Shown here: piece by piece, positions 1-12,085 of the stretch
How the letters are laid out: every line of letters starts with the position of its first letter
How positions within the stretch are numbered: position 1 is the stretch's first letter
NCBI GenBank assembly: GCA_018398815.1
Contig: CM031622.1
Location: 22,136,640-22,200,639, forward strand
Length of the DNA stretch: 64,000 nt
Source: Conus ventricosus
Lineage: Eukaryota; Mollusca; Gastropoda; Neogastropoda; Conidae
Reading direction: 5' to 3'
Program-made: the position numbers and the translations under genes
The notes under the pieces: generated by a model
Seen by the model: the letters and a program-made list of their open reading frames with translations, nothing else
What the model was told of the DNA's origin: nothing
The model's database searches: none

Positions 1-865
1 CATTGTCTGTAACCCCTGTGACATTGCCCGTAAACCCCCGTGACATTGTTTCCCTGTGACATTGTACCCCTGTGTAATTGTACCCCTGTGACATTGCCTG
101 TAAACCCCTGTGACATTGTACCCCGTGGGCATTTTAACCCCTGTGACAAAGTCTGTGTCCCTGTGACATTGTCTGTACCCCTGTGACATTGTCTGTACGC
201 CTGTGACATTGTACCCCTGTGACATTGTACCTGACATTGTCTGTACGCCTGTGACTTGTACCCCTGTGACATTGTACCCCCCGTGACATTGTTTGTACCC
301 CTGTGACATTGTACCCCTGTGACATTGTCTGTACCCCTGTGACATTGTAACCCCTGTGACATTGCTGTACCCCTGTGATATTGTATCCCTGTTATTGTCT
401 GTACCCCTGTGACCATTGTCTGTCCCCCTTTTGGACATTGTACCCCTTGCCCTTTGAAACCCCGTGACATTGTCTGTACCCCTGTGGCATTGTCTGTACC
501 CCTGTGACATTGTCTGAAACCCTGCGACATTGTTCCCTGGTGACATTGTCTGTACCCCTGTGACATTGTCTGTACCCCTGTGACATTGTCTTACCACTGC
601 GACATTGTCTGTACCCCGTGACATTGAAACCCCTGTGACATTGTGTGTACCCTGTGACATTGTACCCCTGTGACATTGTCTGTACCCCTGTGACATTGTC
701 TGTAACCCCCGACATAGCCCTTACCTGTGACATTGTCTGTACCCTGTGACATTGTCTGTACCCTGTAAACTTTTTTCCCCTGTGACATAGTACCCCTGCG
801 ACATAGTCTGTACCCTGTGACATAGTCAGTCTGTACCCTGCGACATAGTCGTACCCTATAAACGC
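1..865. repeat. Minisatellite array, 20-bp and 16-bp units
   Basis: The stretch is an irregular tandem array of two interleaved units, CATTGTCTGTACCCCTGTGA (20 bp) and CATTGTACCCCTGTGA (16 bp), with scattered substitutions and single-base indels. It begins at the window edge, so its true start is outside. The last units change to CATAGTCTGTACC. The reverse strand lacks stop codons, which produces long artificial reading frames. The same units recur at 19730-20430, followed by the same flank. Confidence 0.95.
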
Positions 866-1343
866 CGTCTCCATACCCGAGCTATGACCGTGGAAGGAGG
901 GAGTGTCTAAAACACCTCATACTTCAGACTGATCGTTTAATTAAAGCTTCATAAATTAACCCAAGTGTACGGGGCCCCCGGTTTGACAGAAACGCATCGT
1001 TCACTGAGCGTTCAACCTGGAGGGCCATCCATTTAAAGGAAGTGTTCTTATTTGGGAAAGCAAAGAGAACACGTTTTACATGTTTACACCAGGTTTGACC
1101 AGTGCCAGCTCTGTGTTATGTATGACGTGTGTCGGAGGGGGAACCGTTGTTTCGTGTTTATTTGAATATTTTGTTTTCTTCTATCTTCATCATCAGAGAG
1201 TTGTTGCGTTCAGTAAGCGGCGATAATCCTGTAAGCGGGCCTGTGGAAAAAGGAGGAGGAGGAGGAGGAGGAGGAGGAGGATAGAGTGGGGAGGATGGAT
1301 GGGAGGAGATCATCTAGGCTGTAGTACAGCTGTCACTGAACAC
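866..1343. repeat. Segmental duplication, copy 1
   Basis: About 480 bp of non-tandem sequence, from CGTCTCCATACCCGAGCTAT to CAGCTGTCACTGAAC, recurs with few differences at 20526-21021. Both copies follow the same minisatellite, contain a GGA tract near their end (1252-1280 here) and run into a poly-C tract (about 1341-1384). No protein-coding potential was recognised. It could be the 3' flank of a repeated composite unit or an unclassified transposon body. Confidence 0.9.
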
Positions 1344-1439
1344 CCCCCCCAACCGCCCCCTCCCCCCCCCCCCCCCCCCCCCCCACGCCCCCTCATTCTA
1401 CGACAGATCATTTATTTGTTTAAAAAAGCTTAATTGATA

Positions 1440-1868
1440 TTTTCAACAGTCGTAAAAAGCAATTGTTTTGTGTTTTTGTTGATTTCACAAAAGCGTTCGA
1501 TTCAGTTTGGAGGCAGGGATTATGGCAAAAGCTTATCAAAGAAGGTGCAAATGGAAAGATTTGCAAGTAATCACGAATATGTATCAGCAGATAAAATCTT
1601 GTAAATGGAAGTCAATCTGAATATTTTGGCAGTTTTAGAGTGTTCGTCAAGGTGAAAATCTTTCACTTGGTATTTTCTTTGTATTTGAATGATCTTGAAC
1701 TATATCTCACAGATCGTAACTGTGCTTTCTTAAATATTGATTTAAATCTTCCCGACTCAGATTTATTAAGTTACATTAGTTTACTTTTACTTTTGTATGC
1801 TGATGATATTGTAATTATTGCAGATTCTTTTAGCAGTTTACAGCATGCTCTTGATGTATTAAGCGAGT
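1440..1868 (+). pseudogene. LINE reverse transcriptase fragment
   Basis: A non-LTR retrotransposon reverse transcriptase in which indels shift the frame. Visible in order are a palm segment resembling DFTKAFDSVW, a VRQGENLS-like motif, SLYLNDLELYL, and the catalytic block LLYADDIVIIADS, in which the YADD aspartates bind metal. The fragment stops at 1868, where a pogo-like element begins (TA at 1868-1869). The sequence from about 1745 is nearly identical to the LINE at 22408-23640. A dead copy. Confidence 0.85.
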
Positions 1869-4265
1869 AGGGTAGCATGGGTAAAACGCCCCCCTTAAGC
1901 AAAACAAACGCTGCAACTTTCCTTGTTGAAGGCACAGAGAAATGCAAGTAGGCTCAGACTCTGGAGAAATGCCTATGCTACAAACTGCCACTGACACAAA
2001 TTGATACAAATAAAAGAAGTGCTGGTAGGTGAAAAATGAAAAAAAATATTTGGCCTTCTTGCCCCACACACGGGCAAAACGCCCGAACACACGAGGCAAA
2101 TCGCCCATACAATGAAAACTTACGGGAAACCATCAAAAACTGCCACCACTAAATAGCTGAAGGAATTATATACATGTTTTGTACAGCTATCATGTCCTTC
2201 AGCTGTTAGTATCATGACCGACAGATCAGTCATCTGAATAACAGTTGGGGCAGATGAAAATAGGAAGTCCTTCAGTGCATTCCTCATGGGCCCTGTGACG
2301 GCAGGACTGGCATTGTACCCACACTTCTCCTGTCTGGTGCAACTGTGTGGTTCACAGCAGATGACACAGGGCAGTCCTCCTCTTCCTCACTGGTATTTTC
2401 CTCAGCTGTCACTGACCTTTTTTTCTCTCCTGTCCAGTCTTGGCCTTGCTCATCTGTTTCCAACGATTGTTTTTTGGCTGATTTCTTCTCTGCATGCTTT
2501 TCTGCCAGAGCAGCTTTGCATGGCGATGAGGTCAGCAGTGCTGCAGACTCTGTTCTTCTCGATCTGGCCTCTTCTCTGGCAGCTTGGAAGAGGGGATAAG
2601 CCGTGGATGATTTCCCTTATCCCCTCGAGAGGTTGCTGAGGCAGAGAGCTGCTCCTTTTGGACTGGAGAGTGAAGGTAAGATGCGGCCGTAGTCGGGGCG
2701 TTTGGTTCTTCCGTATGCGTTGATGGTCTCTAACTTGAGGCAGATCACTATTGTGGTGGCCGACATCGTGGCCAACGCGGGTCAACTGGACGGTCAGGTG
2801 TGGGGCGAGTGGTTGGTTTGTGGAGTTTCCATACCGTTGTACCACCTGGTGCTGGTTATCTGTCACCACAACGGACCTGTTGAGAACTTTGCTGGCTGGT
2901 ATGATCTCCAACTCCCAGGCAGGGAGGACGGCTCTGCCATGGCAGTGATCCATTTTTCCAAGGCGGAATACCACAGCCATGCAGATAGATCAGCACTGAT
3001 GGTGGGCATAATCACTGTAGTGGTCACACATGTAGTTCTTCATCCAGCAACAGTCTGGTAGAGGTTTCGTTTTCTGCTGGAAAGTCGTCTGTTGAACAGT
3101 CTGCACTGGGTGGCTGGTGGAAAGGGAAATGTTCTTACTGGAGGCGTCAGCTGTTGTTTCTGCTCATTTGTGATAGGAGGGCTCCTCTTCTTGCTCATCT
3201 GTTACCAGTGCCCCTTCGTGGTCGGCGTCAGTGAAGGCGTTGGGATCAAACGGCCACAGACCGCAGGTCTTGAAGCCGTGGACGGCTCTTTCAGGCAAAG
3301 CTGTCCTCAGGTAGACCAGAAAATCCAGCCATGTCATAGATCGAGATCCGTCGTCCTGGATTTGACACCATCCAACTGTCAGCTTCAGCGTTGAAAGCAC
3401 TCTTCAGAGACTTGAAAACTCTATTGCTTCCAGAGTCTTGTTGCTATGGTGTCCGTCCAGCAGAATGAGGTGAGGGTCATGGCGAGAGCAACCAGTGACC
3501 ATGGCGAAATGACAGAGCCATTTTAAGAACAGTTCAGAATCTGTCCACCCGCTTCTGGTGATGCGTCTTTCAGGAGTGTGTCCCATTCGCTTCCTAGGAA
3601 AAATAGACACAGGTGGCAGAAAGACGCCTGGTGCGTTGCAGGCACACACGACCGTCATCAAAGTTCCACGCTCAGCACTCGTGGCCTTCCCGACCTGCCA
3701 CATGCCTTTCGAGGCCAATACCTTCCTGGGCTTTTACACGGTTGTTAATCCAGTCTCATCCATTTCCAAATTCAGGGTGGTGTGTAATCATGATTTGCCA
3801 AGCACTCTTTGTACAGTTGAAAAAAAAAACCTGATTCACTTGAGGGTTGTTGAACCTACAGCGCGAGCTAAGCTAGTTGCCTGAGGCTGCCGAATGCTTA
3901 GTCTATGGCGCATGAGAAAACCCTGCATCCAGTCTTGTCCTGCACTCGTGACTCCTTGTTGAATGGGTGGCTGACCCCGCCTTTCTTGCGACATCAAAGG
4001 CAAGACATTGCATGTCCCGCATCTTCAGACCAGAGAGTCCGTTCTGCATGTCTAGAACATGGTCTTCAGCTGTGACTCCGCGTCAGACGGCAGGTCACTG
4101 CGATATCTTCCAAATACGTGCAGGAACACCAAACTCTTTACTGGCTCGTTAATGGGGAACTCCCTCAGAAACGGCTTTCAGTGCTGCTCCAAAGTTATGT
4201 GGCTATACTTGCTCCTCTCAGATTTCCTTTGGTAGTGTCTCACCATTTTCATCTGCCAAAAACAA
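1869..4265 (-). mobile_element. Pogo/Tigger-like DNA transposon
   Basis: A Tc1/mariner-superfamily element of pogo type, recognised by its minus-strand transposase remnant. The left boundary is suggested by the break in the LINE at a TA dinucleotide, followed by GGGTAGCATGGGTAAAACGC, which looks like a terminal repeat. The reverse complement of that end was not found on the right, so the right border is uncertain and may lie beyond 4265. Confidence 0.7.
2240..4250 (-). pseudogene. Pogo-type DDE transposase (broken)
   Basis: Cut-and-paste transposase of the DDE_1 family, read on the minus strand in several frames. The N-terminal part (about 3850-4250) has the MVRHYQRKSERSKY-like start and helix-turn-helix region. 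The core (3404-3718) has GVFLPPVSIFPRKRM, SGWTDSELFLKWLCHF and HLILLDGHHSNKT, which carries the second catalytic Asp. A downstream part (3164-3400) has VHGFKTCGLWPFDPNAFTD. The C-terminus (about 2240-2400) encodes a cysteine-rich PHD-like end resembling WVQCQSC...ICPNCYSDD. At least three frame breaks make it non-functional as assembled, though some may be base-calling errors. Confidence 0.85.
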
Positions 4266-4382
4266 AACAACAAAAACCCGCAAGCAACACTTTCAGTATT
4301 GTCGTTACACAAAACTAGTTCCATACAAGCATACATACCTAGACACTCAGATGCATATATTCATAGAAACACGCATGCTCAG

Positions 4383-4445
<63 letters not shown>

Positions 4446-4453
4446 CACGCACA

Positions 4454-4521
<68 letters not shown>

Positions 4522-4527
4522 CACACT
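4383..4527. repeat. Compound CA/CACG microsatellite
   Basis: (CA)n for about 60 bp, then (ACGC)n for about 65 bp, then (CA)n again. Confidence 0.97.
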
Positions 4528-4569
4528 AGGTTAGGTTGTGAGGTGTTTTTTCGGAAAAAAAAAAAATAA

Positions 4570-5326
4570 AGAGCATCATTATGGGGTATACATTGTGAAC
4601 AATAATGCTGCGATAATTCCTTTCAGATTCATGTCTTGTTGGTTTTTACTGTATCTATAGGGGGGTGTTGATAATAATAACAGTGGTCAGCAGTAAAATT
4701 AAGAGAAAAAATTTGGCCACCATTATGAAGTTTATGCATAATGAATATCATTATTTTCTAGAGGGCACCCATACGTCTAGCACAGAAAATATTCGCACTT
4801 CATGTTCAGATTTAAAGTATTTGACAGTAATAGGCTCCTAGTCCTAGATCGTTTGAAACTTCGCTTCTCTTTTCTCTATAGCTGCGTTTATTGAGCTGCC
4901 AATGAAAGCTACTTATTACAGCTATGAGGTCAAACCCTGCTCTTGCAAACAATGTGATTTCGGTGCTGCTATAAATCCAAATATAGAGAGATGAATCATT
5001 TATAGCTATTTAAATATTGGTAGTTTTGAAATTCACAAAAGTTTCATTGATATTCACAAAAGCAAAACAAAAGGAAAGCTACCCAGATAATGTTGATAAT
5101 TTCATATACCCATAGCTTTAACTGAATGATTTTCACAAAATGAAATCTTATTCTTAACTGGATGCTTTGTCTCTCAGCAGAGCTGTTTCATGTCTATAGC
5201 AGCTATAAAGCCTTTGAAACACAATAATACTTTGAGAAGTTTTACATACGTGTATTTCTTTGCATTTTGCTTTTGACATATAGAAGTAGAACAGTCAACT
5301 TTTTAAATAGTCAAATCAAAATAGTG
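4570..5326. other. AT-rich spacer, nothing recognised
   Basis: About 750 bp of AT-rich unique-looking sequence with short frames only. No domain, RNA or repeat was recognised. Confidence 0.6.
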
Positions 5327-5502
5327 AGTAGTTCAATGAGACGATGAACCGAGGTCGGTGTGCAACATGCACTCAACGCACGTAAAAGAACCTATGGCAA
5401 CAAGAGTTTTTACCTGGCAAAATTCTGCAGCAAAACAAATGCAGGAAAACATAACACAACGCAAGGAAAAAAGGGTGGCGCTGTGTACGACGCAACTGGG
5501 GA
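5327..5502 (+). mobile_element. SINE 3' body fragment cut by gap
   Basis: The run from GATGAACCGAGGTCGGTGTG through CACGTAAAAGAACCTATGGC to GGGTGGCGCTGTGTACGACG matches, from memory, the 3' body of a SINE that I associate with mollusc genomes. It is truncated by the N gap at 5503. Family membership is recalled, not computed. Confidence 0.55.
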
Positions 5503-6502
5503 NNNNNNNNNNNNNNNNNNNNNNNNNNNNNNNNNNNNNNNNNNNNNNNNNNNNNNNNNNNNNNNNNNNNNNNNNNNNNNNNNNNNNNNNNNNNNNNNNN
5601 NNNNNNNNNNNNNNNNNNNNNNNNNNNNNNNNNNNNNNNNNNNNNNNNNNNNNNNNNNNNNNNNNNNNNNNNNNNNNNNNNNNNNNNNNNNNNNNNNNNN
5701 NNNNNNNNNNNNNNNNNNNNNNNNNNNNNNNNNNNNNNNNNNNNNNNNNNNNNNNNNNNNNNNNNNNNNNNNNNNNNNNNNNNNNNNNNNNNNNNNNNNN
5801 NNNNNNNNNNNNNNNNNNNNNNNNNNNNNNNNNNNNNNNNNNNNNNNNNNNNNNNNNNNNNNNNNNNNNNNNNNNNNNNNNNNNNNNNNNNNNNNNNNNN
5901 NNNNNNNNNNNNNNNNNNNNNNNNNNNNNNNNNNNNNNNNNNNNNNNNNNNNNNNNNNNNNNNNNNNNNNNNNNNNNNNNNNNNNNNNNNNNNNNNNNNN
6001 NNNNNNNNNNNNNNNNNNNNNNNNNNNNNNNNNNNNNNNNNNNNNNNNNNNNNNNNNNNNNNNNNNNNNNNNNNNNNNNNNNNNNNNNNNNNNNNNNNNN
6101 NNNNNNNNNNNNNNNNNNNNNNNNNNNNNNNNNNNNNNNNNNNNNNNNNNNNNNNNNNNNNNNNNNNNNNNNNNNNNNNNNNNNNNNNNNNNNNNNNNNN
6201 NNNNNNNNNNNNNNNNNNNNNNNNNNNNNNNNNNNNNNNNNNNNNNNNNNNNNNNNNNNNNNNNNNNNNNNNNNNNNNNNNNNNNNNNNNNNNNNNNNNN
6301 NNNNNNNNNNNNNNNNNNNNNNNNNNNNNNNNNNNNNNNNNNNNNNNNNNNNNNNNNNNNNNNNNNNNNNNNNNNNNNNNNNNNNNNNNNNNNNNNNNNN
6401 NNNNNNNNNNNNNNNNNNNNNNNNNNNNNNNNNNNNNNNNNNNNNNNNNNNNNNNNNNNNNNNNNNNNNNNNNNNNNNNNNNNNNNNNNNNNNNNNNNNN
6501 NN
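5503..6502. other. Assembly gap (1000 N)
   Basis: Exactly 1000 N, a typical placeholder of unknown true length. It hides the 3' end of the LINE to its right and the rest of the SINE to its left. Confidence 1.
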
Positions 6503-9110
6503 CGTATCGGTCATTTGTTGCAGGTTTCACATCATAACGTTGAAATCACACTGGAGTTATAAAATTTCAGTTCGATTCCAAGGGAGAATTTCTTGCTGTT
6601 CCATATTTTGTTCAGCTGATTGAATGCTGATGTTGCCTTCCCAGTACGATACCTCAGTTCGGTGTCGAGGTCATTGGCGTTGTTGATGGAGCTGCCTAGG
6701 TATGTGAAGTTCTCTACTTCTTCCACTTGTTTTTGGTCGATGAGAACGTCTGTTGGCCCTTGGTGTTTACCGGTAGGCATGTTTTTAGTCTTTTTGGCAC
6801 TGATAATGAGGCCAATGTTGCCTACAAACGTGCTGATATTGTCTACAAACACCTGCAGATCTTGAGTGGTGCTTGCAAGAGCGGCAATGTCATCGGCAAA
6901 ATCCAGATCTGAAAGGCTGTTTCCTTCTGTCTACTTGATTCCCTTTCCTTGGGTTGTGTGTTTCAAAACCCAGACAATGGCAATGCAAAGAGGAGAGGGG
7001 AGAGGATACAACCTTGCCTTACCCCAGTGACAGCTTCAAACCAGTCACTGTAGCCATCTTCCGTCCTGACTCTGCACTTGGAGTTTATGTAAATCTGCTC
7101 TATGGCCAACACATCTTTCTCTAGGATGCCGTAGGTTTTCATGATTTCCACAATGATGGTCTGTGGACACTGTCAAATGCTTTGGTGAAGTCAATGAAGC
7201 CGATGGCCAGGGTACTTGGTGCTCTCCACATTTCTCGATGATTTGTCTTAGTGTGAAGATCTGTTCAGCACAGGATCGTTTCGGGCGGAAGCCTGCTTGT
7301 TGTTCCCTGAGCTCATTGTCCACTACTTCGCGCAGTCGACTGAGGATGACCTGGCCAAGTCCGCTCTATGTGTCACAGGGCTTGTGTCATAGGGCCGTTG
7401 TGTCACAGGGCCGTTGTGTCATAGGGCCGTTGTGTCACAGGGCCGTTGTGTCATAGGGCCGTTGTGTCACAGGGCCGGGTTTTAAGTATTAACCAGTTTT
7501 GTAACTAAAGTCCTATAAAAGGGTAGGCTTTGAGCGGGAACATGCCAGTTTGCCGCGTGCCAGATTGCCGAACACCCGACGCCGCCGCGACACTGGACCC
7601 TAACGGGAATTATCACTCGATGAAGCTGTGTCCCAGTCTACTCCGTCTGATCGATGATCTCATCAAAATAAAGGCCGTAGCGAAGCTATGGGGTTGATGC
7701 CGAAGGCTGAAGAAACGTAAGCCCGAAGGGCTGAGAGAGTGCTCACACATCACTTTCATAAAAGTCGGCACGGTGGCACGGCGGCAAACTGGGCCGTACC
7801 CCTTTGAGCGCTGTGACAGAACGGCCCTGTGACACAACGACCCTATGGCACAACGGCCCTGTGACACAACGGCCCTATGACACAAAGGCCCTGTGACACA
7901 ACGGCCCTATGACACAACGGCCCTGTGACACAGCGACCATACAGTGTGCCGGTGACACAACGGCCCTATGACACAACGGCCCTGTGACACATAGAACCGA
8001 ACCGACCTGGCAGTACACTTTCCCTGATATTGATATTGACAGTAAGTAACTCCTCTCCAGTTGTCGCACTCTGAGAGGTTGCCTTTTTGGAACACAGACG
8101 ACTTCGCCATTCTTCCAATCCTCTGGGACGACGCCGGAGTCCCAAACCTGGTTACAGAGACTGCACACCCATGAGACGATGCAGTCACCACCACCTTTAA
8201 GCATTTCCGCTGTTATTCCATCGAACCCCGGGGAACTTATTCTTCTTTAATGTCTTGATGTCTGTTCTGATCTCCTCTTCAGTGAAGTCATCGGTGTTGA
8301 TTGTGAGCAGGAGGGATGGGTCTTCCACCTCAGCTGGTGTCGGTGGCTCGGATCTGTTGAGAACTTCTTTGAAGTGCTGGGCCTATCTTGCAAGCTATTC
8401 CTCGACTCTTGACAGAAGTGTGCCATCTTTTTCCTCCACGGGTCCAGAGCCAGTCCTCACAGTACCAGTTATCTTCTTTGCGATCTGGTAGACATCTCTC
8501 GTGTCGTTGCGCTTGGCAGCTTCTTCGGCATCTTCTGCTTGCTTTCCAGCCAATCCTTTTATCTTTCCGGGCATTTCGCTTCACCTGCCTGTCCTTCTCG
8601 ATGTAATCCTGGTAGTGCGCTGCTTGGCTTGAGAAGCAGTTGTGTTTCTTCTGATGGAGTTCTTTCCTCTCTGCTATCAATTCCATGTGTCATCACTGAT
8701 CCAGGATTCCCGCAGTGGCTTCTTAAACCCTAGGATTTCTCTTCCAGTTGTTGCCATGGCATCCTTCATCTCCTCCCACCATTCTGTCGATCCTGGCATT
8801 GTTTCAGTAAGGACTGAATGCCTGTTGCTCAGGAAAGCTTGGAACTGGGCCTCTGTGGTGGGTCCTTTAACTTGCTTGTATTGTATCTCTTGGACGGAGT
8901 CTCTTTCTTCTCTTCAGCATGATCTTCAGCTTTGCTATCACCAAATGATGGTCCACAGCACACGTCTGCTCCACGGTACACGCGTACATCTTGCAGACAT
9001 GGGGTTCTCCACCTTGGCCCAATCGCGATGTGATCGATTTGAGTCTGAGTCCTGTGATCATTTAATACTCATGTGATCTTGTAAACCACGTTCACCAGCA
9101 TCTATAAGTA
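6503..9110 (-). pseudogene. LINE: endonuclease end plus reverse transcriptase, interrupted
   Basis: A 5'-truncated non-LTR retrotransposon on the minus strand. In order: the C-terminal end of the endonuclease (about 8860-9062, ending in a DHHLVIAKLK-like motif), a basic linker (about 8330-8700), RT fingers (about 8000-8200, NWRGVTY), then LREQQAGFRPKRSCAEQIF and LRQIIEKC (7045-7366), VTGVRQGCILSPLLFALP (about 6970-7030) and the thumb with NFTYLGSSINNANDLDTEL (6532-6852). The catalytic YADD segment is disrupted near 6860-6930. Frames change several times. A 657-bp element is inserted within the RT at 7356-8012. The 3' end is lost in the gap. Confidence 0.88.
7348..8012. mobile_element. Inverted-repeat element with minisatellite arms, 8-bp TSD
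   Basis: A non-autonomous element inserted in the LINE reverse transcriptase. GACCTGGC is present at 7348-7355 and again at 8005-8012. Removing the element and one copy gives an uninterrupted LINE frame reading GKVYCQVILSRL, which supports a true 8-bp target duplication. The ends are imperfect inverted repeats sharing TCTATGTGTCACAGGGC. Each arm is a tandem array of 16-bp units, TGTGTCACAGGGCCGT alternating with TGTGTCATAGGGCCGT (7371-7476 and, inverted, about 7808-7994). An inner inverted repeat lies at about 7548-7575 and 7765-7793. No transposase is encoded. The 8-bp duplication fits hAT-type or foldback elements. Confidence 0.85.
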
Positions 9111-9152
9111 AGCTGAATACAGACACACTTCAGAAAAGCATACATTTTTATT

Positions 9153-9706
9153 GGCGGAATAGCTCAGTGGTAGAGCGGAAAGGCAGAATAGCTCAGTGCT
9201 AGAGCGCCGGACTCGTAATCTTGGTGATCATGGGGTTGCGGGTTCGAATCTCCGCCGGACGGTTTCAGTACAGGGGGATTTTTCCCTCGGAGTTAACATT
9301 GGTTCTGACTCCATTTCCCATACAATCCTTCGAATGAGACTATAAACCGAGGTTCCGTGTGTGAACGCACGCATAACATCTTGCACACACGTAAAATCCC
9401 ATCACCAACTTTCGGAAGAGAAGGCCAGTTTGGCGGTTGGTATGGATGACACGTTACACATAGCATGCACCCTGCGTGAGAAAATGGAAAGAATGAAGGA
9501 AGTAAGGAAATTGAGTGATCGATATTGAACGATACTGACTGGATGACACGCGAAACGACTGAACGAAGCGCCAGCTGGCAGCTCTTCAGTCGGCACTACC
9601 CAGGTAGGCAGCCTGTTGTGTAAACGAGTGTGGATTGTAAAGCGCGTATTAGGGCTTGGTCTCTAGCCGAGGATAGGCGCTATATAAGTGTTCATAATGA
9701 TAACTG
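9153..9706 (+). mobile_element. tRNA-Thr-like-headed SINE
   Basis: The head is tRNA-like: an A box (TAGCTCAGTGGTAGAGC) appears twice, at about 9160 and 9190, followed by an anticodon loop CTCGTAA (CGT, threonine type) and a B box GGGTTCGAATC at about 9240. A conserved body follows, from CAGGGGGATTTTTCCCTCGG to CTTGCACACACGTAAAA. The 3' end carries GGATAGGCGCTATATAAGTG. The doubled A box is unusual. There is no aminoacyl-acceptor structure, so it is not a functional tRNA gene. Confidence 0.8.
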
Positions 9707-9859
9707 GAAATACCAGTCTGTGATCTAAAATAAATAGTTACCGTATAATACATATGTACAGAAGAGAAAACACTGTCTCATTGGTGTATGTGGCCAATGT
9801 CTATACAGATCTATTTTTACACGGGATGCCAATATCTAGAAAAGAAATAATCATCGCTG

Positions 9860-9900
9860 TGTGTGTGTTTGTTTTTTTTTTGTTTTTTTTTTTGGGGGGG
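9860..9900. repeat. T/G homopolymer-rich tract
   Basis: GTGTGTG followed by poly-T and poly-G runs. No coding signal. Confidence 0.9.
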
Positions 9901-9959
9901 TTTATGGATGGAGTGGTATAACAAGGGGCTTATTAACATTTTCAATGTTTGTTTTTGTT

Positions 9960-10347
9960 CTTTCTTTCTTTATTTCTTTCTGTACTCCCAGTTCTTATAG
10001 AACAGGGAGTACTTTACAATGGGAACGAAGAAATCCTGTCTGTGTGTCTGTGTGTCTGTCCGTGGTCAAAATGTGTTTCACTCGCTCCAGACAAAACTTC
10101 CGGGCGATCTTTCTGAAAATTTGTAGGTATGTTTATTATGGGTCACGGATGATGCCCAACGTGTGTGCAAGATGTTGTGCGTGCGTTCACACACGGAACC
10201 CCGGTTTATAGTCTCATTCGACGGACTGTATGGGGAATGGAGTCAGAACCAATGTTAACTCCGATGGAAAAATCCCCCTGTACCGAAATTCGAACCCGCA
10301 CCCCCAGGATCACGAGTCCGGCGCTCTACCAACTGAGCTATTCCGCC
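9960..10347 (-). mobile_element. tRNA-Thr-like-headed SINE, second copy
   Basis: The reverse complement of the SINE family at 9153, with the head at 10347 (GGCGGAATAGCTCAGTTGGT). The B box complement is at about 10284-10296, and the same body runs to CTTGCACACACGT. Beyond that it continues with a different 3' part (TTGGGCATCATCCGTGACCC, then CATTGTAAAGTACTCCCTG), so it represents a different subfamily or a composite. The lower border is approximate. Confidence 0.75.
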
Positions 10348-10521
10348 CCCCCCCCCCCCCCCCCCTTCCCAACTCTCCCCTTCAACTCATTGTGGCTGTC
10401 ACGTACATGATTAACTGCTATCGCGCACATCTGATTACGTGGTTTGATGAATGTCCAATAACGTATAGGTATAATATACTGATGATATCAGCTGAATATG
10501 CTATGTGCTGCTAGTGCCAAG

Positions 10522-10523
<2 letters not shown>

Positions 10524-10599
<76 letters not shown>

Positions 10600-10729
10600 G
10601 TCATTATCAGTGGTGTAATGTGTGGAAGGGGAAGGATTTTAGGTAGAGAGGCAATGAAAATAAGCGCGCGCGTGCGTGCGTGCGTGCGTGCGTGTGTGGT
10701 TGGGAGGACAGGGTCGGAAGAGGTTACGG

Positions 10730-10765
<36 letters not shown>

Positions 10766-10945
10766 ACGCGCATGCGTGTGCTGTATGGTACATGTACATG
10801 TGTGTATATGCGCTATGATAATATAATGATGATAATACTAATGATGACGATGATAATAGTAATAATAGCATTAATATTATGATTATTACTATCATCATCA
10901 TCGTTGTTATTATTATCATTATCATCATCATTATCAGGAGGAGGA
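10524..10945. repeat. Cluster of microsatellites
   Basis: Successive simple repeats: (CT)n at about 10527-10600, (GCGT)n at about 10662-10695, (TG)n at about 10733-10765, and ATGATA/TTATCA-type trinucleotide-rich sequence at about 10815-10940. Confidence 0.95.
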
Positions 10946-11920
10946 GGGGAGGAGATATTTTCAAACTTACCCACCTTAATCTACAACATTTTTGTCGAGT
11001 CTCGGGGATGCAGAATTAAGTGTTATTATTCGGTAACTGCCATTGTGGACACAAGAGAAGCTGTTTTCTATTTTCGTGGCACTGTGTTTCTTAAAATGAA
11101 TTCATCAACGACCGTGAAACACCTACTTTGTTATAATTGGAAGTCTTATCTATATGTCGCCAACTTGTGTCTGATACGTTTATGAGGCAGTATTCTGTTG
11201 TTGTTGTTTTTTAATCCATACATTTTATTGATTGTCATGTTTTATAAACTCCCTTCTTCTTGCTAACTCTCAAGCTAGTAGTACGATGGTGGCTTAAAGT
11301 GCTAGCAGTAGTATAGGATGTCACAGGTCGTCTAACTGATGTTAAATAGGCTAAGTCAGTAGATAATATATATTTAAAAAAATAGGCCTAAAAGATTACC
11401 GAATAGATCAGAAATAAGCAAGTGTGAATGCAGACGTAAAAAAAAAGGGGGGGGGGGAGGATCATAAAAGAAATAACAACTATGGTAAAGCAGAAGAAAA
11501 AGATAATCTTTTTGAAAAGTAGACAGATAAAAGATGAGTGCGCAGTATTGAAGGAGGGCTGGGGGGCGGTGGATGGGAGATTATTTTCGTTGTGTGTGTG
11601 TGTGTGTGTGTGTTACGATAAAGTATACAAATAAAACCGCTCACTAGCCGTGCTTGAGGACGATCCAAGTTTGTCTGGAAGACGGAACCACTTCCATCAC
11701 CTGTCCACACTATGTTTTCTGTCATCCACCTCCATCCTGACACGGTCTTTTCTTTCTTTCTTTTTTTCTTTTTTTTTTTTTAAAGGACATCTTAAATGAG
11801 GCAGGGAACAGTAAACAGTAAATAGCAAACAAGTAAGGTAACTCTTGCTCCCATAGTGAATAAATACACTCCCTTTAACTCCAAACGAATGCTGCTTTCG
11901 ACACCGAATCGCCTAGCACA
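10946..11920. other. Non-coding spacer with short simple repeats
   Basis: Nearly 1 kb without a recognisable gene. It contains a poly-A/poly-G run at about 11437-11458, (GT)n at about 11592-11612 and a T-rich run at about 11750-11781. Short frames here match nothing I recognise. Confidence 0.6.
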
Positions 11921-11924
11921 TAAC

Positions 11925-11956
11925 ACACACACACACACACACACCACACACACACA

Positions 11957-12019
<63 letters not shown>

Positions 12020-12085
12020 TTAGAGCACAGAGCACACAGAACAAAAATGGTCTTTGTTGTTGTTGTTGTTGTTGTTGCTGTTGTT
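11925..12085. repeat. CA and GTT microsatellites
   Basis: (CA)n with small interruptions at about 11925-12014, followed by (GTT)n at about 12053-12086. Confidence 0.95.

Noticed and set aside
2286..3884. Plus-strand frames of about 100 codons
   Set aside because: Antisense shadows of the pogo-type transposase on the minus strand.
5333..6623. Long frames spanning the N gap
   Set aside because: They consist mostly of undetermined residues. Ns contain no stop codons.
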